Part shown: piece after piece, positions 56,101-64,000 of the stretch
Numbering within the stretch: the first letter of the stretch is position 1
Layout of the letters: the number at the start of each line of letters is the position of its first letter
NCBI GenBank assembly: GCA_038503035.1
Contig: JAVSML010024570.1
Span: 27,007 to 91,006, forward strand
Direction of reading: 5' to 3'
Length of the DNA: 64,000 bases
Source of the DNA: Crocodylus rhombifer
Lineage: Eukaryota > Chordata > Crocodylia > Crocodylidae
Notes under the pieces: model-generated
Seen by the model: only the letters and a program-made list of their open reading frames with translations
Database searches by the model: none
Told to the model about the DNA's origin: nothing
Position numbers and translations under genes: made by a program

Positions 56101-58743
56101 TCCCAGAGAGCTCCCGCCCCAGCAGCTCTTTGCTGGGCAGCCTTTCTGGGGGTTATTGCTCTCCCTCCCTTATGAAGCAGAGGTCTGTGGAGGGTTCTCA
56201 GAACTGGAGAAGTGTTCAGGCATTCAAGCAAGAGGAGAGAGATCTTCCTGGTTGGAGGTGCTCTCGTTTTTTCACAAAAGACAGTTTTGAACACTGTGCA
56301 CTTGCTTTTTGTGCTGGAAGGAAGGCATTTCCCTTGGTACAAGTGTAAGATCTGTCCACAGCCTGAGGCATCCAAAACCACCACTCAGTTATGAGAAATC
56401 TCACTCTTAGCTATAGTGAGCTCAAAGCCATCTGCAATTGGATCCTTCTTCCACATTTTCAGGATCCTTTAGGGAGATTGAGATCAAGGGGTTTGGTTTC
56501 CATTACAGCATAGGGACCCAGGTGAAATGCTTGGCTGTGGTATTTGAAATACAGTGTCATTGGAGTTCAGGCCCTTATCTAATTTAAATCCTTCCTTTCA
56601 TTATTTTATTTAAAATAACAACTGGCAAGGGCTCGGAAACAAACCTGCAAAGGAGAAAGTATAATTCATTGTTATGAAGCAGCTTTTATACAGGATGTAA
56701 GGTCGTGTTTATTTATTGATTTGTTTTTATTTGCTTTATATGCTCCCCTTTTTAACAAGGGCTCAGAGCAGCTTCTAATAAGAAAATAGCTTATAAAACA
56801 GGAGAAGGAACAAGAGAACAAAACAACTTAAAAGGGAAACCAGAGCATCAACAAAAACCAGAAACACCCTCATCAATATTCCAGCCTAGTCATGGTCGCT
56901 AGGAATTCATACTAACTCATACCATTTTAAGGATGCTGTAGAGGACTGTAATACGTTAATTCATGAAGTGAAAAATAACATAATTCTAGCACATCTCTAA
57001 ATATGACTGTCTAACAAAACTTGGCTGCAGCTTGGGCTGTCTAGCTGAAAGACAGGCATATTTAGCTCGTATTATATAGCTACACTTTCAAAGTATATCT
57101 GCACAACTCTTGTGGTCTACTAAATAGTTTGGCACATTTTTTTGGCACATCTGCAGTCCAGGATTGTGCTCTGAAGATTAGGCTCCCAGTTCAGAAATGT
57201 GCAATGGCTGACTGAAACAATGTCGGGCTGGAGCTGACCTGGCTTGTGAACCCTTTCCGAGTAGTTCCTGTGGAATGTGAGTTTCCTATTTCACCAGGGC
57301 ACCATGACTTGCACTTCGGGCAGAGACCCGTGTAAACACGGATAGATGGCTGGCAGCTAAAAATTCTTTTTTTCCTAATGCTGTAAAGTTCTGTGGCTTT
57401 CATTTTTATTTTATTCAGGAGGACTTAATCTGATATTACTCAATACGCAACTCGCTGACTGCCTTAAAATGTAGGAGTATTCCAACAGATCATTTACAGA
57501 ATCTGTGTTGCTTTCCATCCAGGGCAAAAATGAGACAAATGTTATTTCCATAAGAGAAACACTTTTTATTGTGTGGCATAAGCAAAAGATGCTGTATATT
57601 ATCTAAACCCAACTAGCATTCATCCCATGTCTCTTGATACACAGATTGTAAATACCTGTTTAGAGGGATTTGGCAGTTATAACTCAAGGAATATGCCTGT
57701 TTCTTATGTGAGGGTGGTGGGCTGCCGCATTATCAGACTGATTCTGGTAACCTTCTCTCCTTAACTGATGTTGCTGCAGTAGGGCCAGGCTCCATTAATT
57801 CAGCATAATGTCAGTGCCACATTGATCACCTTCTGTTTGGGTATGGCAAGGATGAGACTTCTTGATTCTCAGTGTTTGGGGGAAGGGTTCGTGTTAATGC
57901 AAAGTCTGAGCTTTTCTAAAGGTTGGTGCATGCAAAGCTTCTCCCTTTTGTGCTGGTCAGTCTGTCCCCTCCAATGATTCTCAGTGACCCAGTCTCTTAT
58001 TGTACAAGTCCATGAATATTTTTAAGGAACTACACATGGGAGACTCAGAATCTCTCTATCCCTGAGGGGATCAGATACAGCCGGCGTCACTGAATTCATT
58101 GCTTCTTACAAAGACATTGGGTCTATTGGAACTGCTCATGATGGTAAACACTATGCCTGGTGGGGAGAGCTTGTACTGACAGACTATATTTCAGTACAAT
58201 CCAAGGACTGTGATTTGTTTTGTTTTCACAGATGGTGACTGATTAGATGTGTCAGTACTTTCTGATTTATTGTATATTAAATCTTGACAGAGCCTGTGAT
58301 TGCACTGGATAAAGAGAGAGACTGTTCGAAATTACTTTTGCAGAGCCCAAGAAAGGATTTGAGGTGCCAAAATATACTATGAGAATGCAATAATCTATTT
58401 ATAATCTATAATTACAGAGAAGGGCCATAGGAGTTTGAATACAGGAAGAGCTTTACAATTGGCTAGCAGCAATGTGTTAATAATACCTAGTCAATATAGA
58501 GAAATGACTTTATCTCATTTTGTTTCAGTTTCCATTTCATAACAACTTCCATCTCAAAAATACTATTCCTCTTTCTGACTTAATTTGTATTTAAAATCCA
58601 TCTAATCCTTCCTCCCATATGCAAATTCTCTACATGTGCTGTGTCTGAATATTCTTTGCCTTGCATCTGGCTATATACATCATCTGTACCACTAGCTAAT
58701 CAACACTGGGGACTGCAGATGGCTTTTGGGCTGCAGTTGTTCT
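56101..58743. other. unassigned sequence
   Basis: About 2.6 kb, AT-rich, without recognisable genes or repeats. Confidence 0.5.
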
Positions 58744-58989
58744 CTGATCAGCAGGGATCCTGGTTTTCTCTGATTTAAAAAAAATCTCAAATTTTTGGTT
58801 AAAAATAACCCCAAATCCACATTTTTCTATGATTGAAATGAAACACTGCTAATATATATAGCTATAGATATAGATATATAGTGGTGTTTCATTTTAATCA
58901 TGTAAAAATGTGGATTTGGGGTTACTTTTTTTAAATGGAAAATTGGGGATTTTTTTAAATCAGAGAAAACCAGGATACCTGCTGATCAG
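58744..58989. mobile_element. palindromic AT-rich miniature element
   Basis: Arms of about 110 bases are near-perfect reverse complements around an (AT)n-type centre (about 58851-58881). The left arm begins CTGATCAGCAGGGATCCTGG and the right arm ends with the complement, CCAGGATACCTGCTGATCAG. Further in, TAACCCCAAATCCACATTTT pairs with AAAATGTGGATTTGGGGTTA, then TGAAATGAAACAC with GTGTTTCATTTTA. This is a foldback miniature transposon; superfamily uncertain. Confidence 0.85.
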
Positions 58990-60417
58990 TGAGGAACCTT
59001 CATAACCTGAGAGGACAGGCACACAACACATGTAAAATGGGCTGAACTGACTTCTCTCCATAGTAAATGTAGAGCAGACTCATGCCTTATGCTGGTGGAA
59101 GTCAGTCCACTCCAGGATAAAATCAGCATTCAGAAAGTGAGAAGTACCTATACACTGGTTTAAGTTACACTGGCATACTGGTTCTGTGTCCAGTCCCTGA
59201 GACAGTCTCATTGGGACAGTCTTTGCTCAATGTAGACTGGCTCCATTGCCTTCTGGTGGCCAGGTGCCATGGTAGCACCTACTTTAGGCAGCTTCCTTGG
59301 AAGGGTTGGTCATGTGTCCTCCTTCCTACAAAATAGAATCCAAGGTAAATTATTTTATAGTAACTGTGCTGAATACTCCTCGCCCTGGCAAAAAGTTAGT
59401 TGATCTCTGTCAGGACCAAACCTATTTGTAGGATTCTGTTTAGGAATATAAGAAACAAAAATATTACAGAGACTATGACCCATGAACAAAAAAACCTGTA
59501 CGGAATGAGGATATATCAAGTGTACATCCCCAGTCTGCTGGCAGAACTAGTTATATGGTACAAAAAAGCTGTCTTATTTTTGTGCAGATGTCTCACATAC
59601 TCAACTTTTGCAGACCTCTTGCTCATACTACATATGAGACAACAAAGATCCTACAGCTAGAGATGTACAGAAACCCCAGACTAGAGGTGCACATGTAACT
59701 CACTCACAGCCCAAATGCTTTCAGTCTTGATATCACTGAGTTGACTGTTTTTGCTCTATAAGCCTGATTCAGTCAAGTCAATGGAAAGACTCACATTTAC
59801 ATCAGTGACCTTTGTGTCATCCAGTGATCCTGGTCCTTTCTGCCTTCCTCTCTGCATGCAGCTCTCCCATTGCAAAGTCTGCTTCTTAAACATCTTCTTC
59901 TGCAAGAAAGCTTCATGGTAAGGTCCTTCAGGCTTCCCTCTCTGCTGAGCTTGGCTTGAGTAATCATAAGCTTCCTTTTCTTCTGTACTACAAACCTGGG
60001 ACATAGATGTCAGGGAGTCCTAGCACCCTGTGAAATATGCAGAGTCTCTCCCTTGGCCTGCAAAAGAGACTGTGTAGACAAAAGTGTGATTTTGCTGGTA
60101 TAATGGCTTCCTACACTAAGGGTTTTTTTTGGCACAACTATATCCATTAGGAACCACTGATGTGATGTGAAATGTTTGTATGGTAGACCTGGACTGAGGT
60201 AAAGCACAATAGGGGAATGTGATAAAGCAAGGAGTGGCAAGAAGGACAAGGTAGCAGTGGCTGGAGCATATAGTTATAGATGAGTTATATGCACAGTTGG
60301 CAGGTTAGAGTTTAACATAAATAGATATAAATAGACAATAAATGTTTATATTGGACATCTCTAACTGAGGTTCTATTAATTTTATGTATATGATGTTCTT
60401 AGGGAGAACACTGAACA
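58990..60417. other. unassigned sequence
   Basis: No gene or repeat recognised. Confidence 0.5.
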
Positions 60418-60590
60418 TAATGAATGAAAAAAAAAGAAGAAAGAAGCAGAGAACACAGTAAAAGAGTGCATAGTAAAAATATACAGAGAGAAAGATGAGA
60501 CACCCAGAAAGAAAAGGTAGGAGAATGACAGAAATGAGAGAGAGAGAGAAAATAAAATGACAGAAGGAAAAAGAGAAAATGCTGAACCTG
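60418..60590 (+). repeat. purine-rich low-complexity tract
   Basis: GAAA/GAGA-rich sequence including a run of alternating GA at about 60536-60551. It gives rise to the pyrimidine-rich, phenylalanine-rich minus-strand frame over 60604-60305, which is not a gene. Confidence 0.8.
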
Positions 60591-61289
60591 TTGTTATTTT
60601 TCATTTATGAGAAAACAAATATTGTATATCAGCATATAGAAGCATTAGGTGCAAGACATGGGAGGTGATAGTGCCTCTTTTCTTGACACTGGTTAGGCCT
60701 AGTCTAGAGTAGTGTGCAGTTGCGGGCTCCACAGTTTTAAAAGGACATGGAGAAGTTAGATAAGGTCCAGAGGTGAGCAACAAAAATGATAAAGGCCTTG
60801 GAAGACAAGTTATAGAAGGAGAGGTTCAAGGAAATAGGTATGCTCAGTTTGCAGAAGGTGTTTAAGAGGGGCATGATGGAAGTCTCCAAATACCTGAAGG
60901 ACTTTCATAAAAAAGAAGGAAAGCACCTTTTCTGTCTTGCTGCAGAGAGCAAGACAGGGACCAATGGCTTGAAGTTGCAGCAAAGTGAGTATCAGGAAGA
61001 ACGTCTTCACTGTTACAACAGAGAGGCAGTGGAATAGTGTGTCTAGGGAAGTTGTGGACTCTGTCATTGAAGGTTTACATAAGAGGGTGGACAAGCATTG
61101 GTCAGGGATGATCTAGAACAGTGGTTAGCAACTTTTTTCCTACCGGAACCCATTTGCCAAGATCAGTCCTGACTCACATCTCCCCAGCCCTGCTGATGCA
61201 TGACCCACAGTCCCCTACCCCACTCCCTTGCCACAGCCTTGGTGCCCAGACACCTTCCCCCAGTGGTGAAGGTGAGGGAAGCAGAACGG

Positions 61290-61790
61290 CCCTGCCAGCC
61301 CCAGCCAGCATGCAGCCTGGCCCGGCCTAGTGCAGTTCTGGGTGCAAAGCCGGAGACCGCACGGTGTGTCATGGGGCCAGCTCAGCCCAGCCCCTCTGTG
61401 CTGCATCCCCTTGCAGCGGGGAACCTCATGCTGCTGGGACCAGCTGGGTCAGGCTGGCTCCGTGCTGCACTGTGCAGTTCCTGGTTCCAAGGCTGGGACC
61501 CATGCGGTGCAGCACAGAGCCAGCCTGGTCTGACTCGTCTCAGCTGCAGTGCGTGGTTCCCCGCTGCAAGGCCAGGATGAGCTGAGCCAGGATGGCCCCG
61601 TGCTGTGCTATGTTAGTTCCGGCCTTGCAGCCAGGAACTGTGTACCACAGCCAGGATGGGCTAGGCCAGGCTGGTTGCCCTGCAATCCCTGGCCTTGCAG
61701 CTGGATCCGCATTGTGCTGGCTCCATTCCACACCATGTGGGTCCTGGCCTTGCAGCCAGAAACTGCGTGCTGCAGTGCAGACAGGATGGG
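61290..61790. repeat. GC-rich imperfect repeats inside the hAT-like element
   Basis: Variants of a unit of about 100 bases recur in direct and inverted orientation, recognisable by GGCCTTGCAGCCAGGAACTG (61622), CTGGCCTTGCAGCTGGATC (61689) and GGCCTTGCAGCCAGAAACTG (61746), with the reverse theme CAGTTCCTGGTTCCAAGGC at 61475. These give long frames on both strands that are not genes. Confidence 0.65.
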
Positions 61791-61799
61791 CAGGGCTGG

Positions 61800-62075
61800 C
61801 TTCCCACCTCCCACCATACCCCCAGTGCACACCCATACCCTCCCACAGCCCCTACACACCCTTCCACAGCCCCCCCACAGTCCCACACCCCCCACCATAT
61901 CCACACACACACTGACATCCTCTCACCCTTACCATACTCTCCCACTCCAACCACATACCCCACACCTGTACCCTTCCCCATCCCCCACCTCCCCTGCACA
62001 CCCCACTCACTATAACCACACCCTCACACCCACCCCCCAACCACACAACCCCCACATACACCGCCTCAGCCCTCC
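61800..62075 (+). repeat. C-rich low-complexity tract
   Basis: CCCACA/CCCACC simple sequence, equivalent to 40560-40720 in the related element. Confidence 0.8.
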
Positions 62076-62540
62076 CACGCTATATACAAAAGTAAGAGTA
62101 TATTTTGAGCTATGATGCAATGCCTCTAGAGACACTATGCAAATTGAGACAAAATATTTTTTTAAATAAAGTTAAAATAAGTTATAGTAGATATCTGATT
62201 TTTTTTTTTTAGTATATGATTTGTTTTTTTCCAGTTTCAAGATAACAAACCCGCCTCCCCACCACCACCCAAAAACAATACTTCCAGGGCAAGAGGAGGG
62301 ACTTTTGGTGGAAATGTCAGGGGTTAGGGGCAAGACTTACAGTCCCAAGACGGCAACCAGAAGGCAGGATAAATTGCCAAGGGGCAGGGCTACCTATGTG
62401 GAGGGCCCCAGCTAACCAAAACTCATTAAGCAGTCCTCCAGCCAAAATAATTACCTGCCCTTGGGATAGGGTGAGGGACTGGATGACCTTTAGAAGTTGT
62501 TTTTTTCAGCCATATTTTTCTATGATACTTTGATTCTATA

Positions 62541-63958
62541 AATGAATCTAGGTTCATAAAAGTGCATGGCACCTCCACAGTCATGCATGTTTGTACATGT
62601 ATTCTCAACACGAGCAAGATGCATTTGGGAATTATATTCAGAAAAAAAGAGGTCATAAATTTACATGCATCTGTATAAATGTGCATGTATATAAATGCAA
62701 ATTGGCATTCTCTTCTGTGATTCTTGTCACTTTCTGTATACTTCAGTTGCTGCTGTCTCATTGAGAAATTTGGGAGCAAAAGAAATATTGGTGTGCCATA
62801 AATTCTCTACACAGCTTGAAATTCTTGTTCTGTTACAGCTTGTCCATGAAGTACATTTCCCTCTTCCTTTTCACAAATTAACACAAATTATTACCCATGA
62901 ATATAAATGGTTTTAAAAACAAAATATGTGTTGAAATGCAGGTTTTGTTCAAATTCTGCTGCGGGCACCTGGGAGTTCCTAAAGACAGTGAAGGGCTATC
63001 TTAATGCACACACTGCCTCCATTAACATTGATCCTATTCCTGATGATCTAATTTAATTTTGTTTAGCGATAACAAGCAAACCATACAGGGAGCATTTCTG
63101 CATTCCAAGAGTCTCACCATTTAGAGAATGTCCTATTTTTAGTTATCTGCAACTGAAATTCAGCAGGAAGAAGAGCTGAATAGCTTCACAGATTGTTTTA
63201 AGGTCTGAATCCAGTGTGACCTCCTGTATACACATCAGAGAATTTCATCCAGTTACTCTCTTCTTGAGCTACTTGTGGTTGGCTAAAGCCCCTCTTCCAG
63301 AAAGGCATCCAGTCTTGAAAATTTTCCTGAAAAGTCTACTCATACCTACCTGGAGGCCCCTCTCCATTGCCAGGGCAATATAAAGGAGAAAGTAGTTCTA
63401 AAGTACACATTATTTTTTTAAATATCAGTGATAGTACATAAATCAGTAACCTACTGGGTTAGCTAGGAAGGGGGCAATGTTAGAGGGTTTCCTGTCAGGA
63501 TTCCCCAGCCCTGGACCTCTCCCCACATAGGTTGGGGACACAGGGGGAAATCATGGCTCCATTGGAATAAGTAGGAGTTTTCTGACTGACATTGATGGAG
63601 CTATAAGATTGACTTTCAAGGGGATGCTCTAGTGATCTTCTTTTCATCTGTGTTTATGTAACTGGGGTTTGAAGACCATGAAGAGTCCTATGGAACCTGG
63701 GAAGGAGATTAATAGCCAGATACTGGCAGCAGTAGTTATGATGGGCAGATTGATCATACATCTCTTGACAGAATTACCAGTAATATGGCAATATAGTGTT
63801 TGATGCTATGAGTGCTTGAAGGTCAGATAGGTATGTTAATGAATCTAAATAAAATCATAAAAAAGACTAAAAATAAACCAAATTATATGCTTGCTATTGT
63901 CCTCTCTGATGAAAGGAAATTAAGTAAAGCAGCTGACCATGAAGGAAAGTATAATAGT
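62541..63958. other. unassigned sequence
   Basis: No gene or repeat recognised. Confidence 0.5.
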
Positions 63959-64000
63959 TTCATAGTAGCTAGAGTCGGAAGGGACCTAGGTAGATCATCT
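63959..64000 (-). mobile_element. start of another antisense CR1, cut by the window end
   Basis: TTCATAGTAGCTAGAGTCGG then AAGGGACCTAGGTAGATCATC is the antisense CR1 3' terminus. The element continues beyond the window. Confidence 0.8.

Larger units (their letters stand above)
61119..62463 (+). mobile_element. GC-rich hAT-like element related to 39839-40976
   Basis: The left end CAGTGGTTAGCAACTTTTT is hAT-like. The right end CCAGCCAAAATAATTACCTGCCC matches the right end of the 39839 element (CCAGCCAAAACAATTGCCTACCCCTG), as do the preceding C-rich tract and the AT-rich block after about 62080. The two elements differ at the left end. 62235-62435 has an extra segment. No clear 8-bp duplication is visible (ATCTAGAA on the left, GGATAGGG on the right), so one border is uncertain. 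Non-coding. Confidence 0.6.
60690..62540 (+). mobile_element. sense CR1/L3-like fragment split by a GC-rich hAT-like element
   Basis: 60690-61118 reads as an ORF2 C-terminus of CR1/L3 type in broken frames (KVQRRATKM-like near 60765, then LSLQKVFKRGMMEVSKYLK and CLAAESKTGTNGLKL). 62464-62540 is the matching 3' end (GGGACTGGATGACCTTTAG, ending TCTATGATACTTTGATTCTAT). Together they form one old sense copy with an insertion in the 3' UTR. It has no catalytic domain. Confidence 0.75.

Noticed and set aside
60305..60604. 99-codon phenylalanine/serine-rich minus frame resembling a membrane protein
   Set aside because: It is the complement of a purine-rich low-complexity tract.

Overview
The window is vertebrate nuclear DNA, most likely from a non-avian sauropsid. 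A crocodilian is my best guess and a turtle is the main alternative. The reasons are several CR1 LINE copies with the (ATCTATGA)n-type 3' tail, many hAT-type DNA transposons, several LTR elements, no bacterial-style gene packing and a 10-base N gap from scaffolding. I could not support any host protein-coding gene, tRNA, rRNA or CRISPR array. Apart from the transposon and retrovirus remains, the open reading frames are short and chance-like. The stretches between repeats look like intergenic or intronic DNA.

Layout. 1-2670 is the 5' part of a minus-strand endogenous retrovirus: LTR, primer-binding site, a broken gammaretrovirus-like gag and the start of the protease/pol region, which runs off the window at base 1. 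2671-11176 is mostly unassigned sequence with small hAT-like remnants and a hairpin element. 11611-21098 is a nest: an old inverted-repeat DNA transposon ('element E') carries a hAT element, an antisense CR1 fragment, a larger antisense CR1 that itself holds a nearly intact sense CR1, and an LTR. Two elements (the larger CR1 and the LTR) have exact target-site duplications and two (the hAT and the inner CR1) have plausible ones. Without the CR1 pair, the middle of E is an imperfect palindrome with arms of about 1 kb each.

21099-31432 holds another hairpin element, a short second copy of E, a foldback region, an LTR and a Tigger/pogo-type element that keeps the C-terminal end of its transposase. 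31433-34178 is a decayed CR1 split by an LTR. 34179-44545 has CR1/L3 fragments, a probable solo LTR inside a hAT remnant, a hAT with a perfect 8-bp duplication, and an antisense CR1. 44546-64000 is sparser: small hAT elements, one antisense CR1, an AT-rich palindromic element, and a third GC-rich hAT-like element inside a CR1/L3 fragment. The last 40 bases enter another antisense CR1.

The nearest thing to a working gene is the CR1 ORF2 at 14799-17553. It encodes endonuclease and reverse transcriptase with their key motifs visible and no internal stop.
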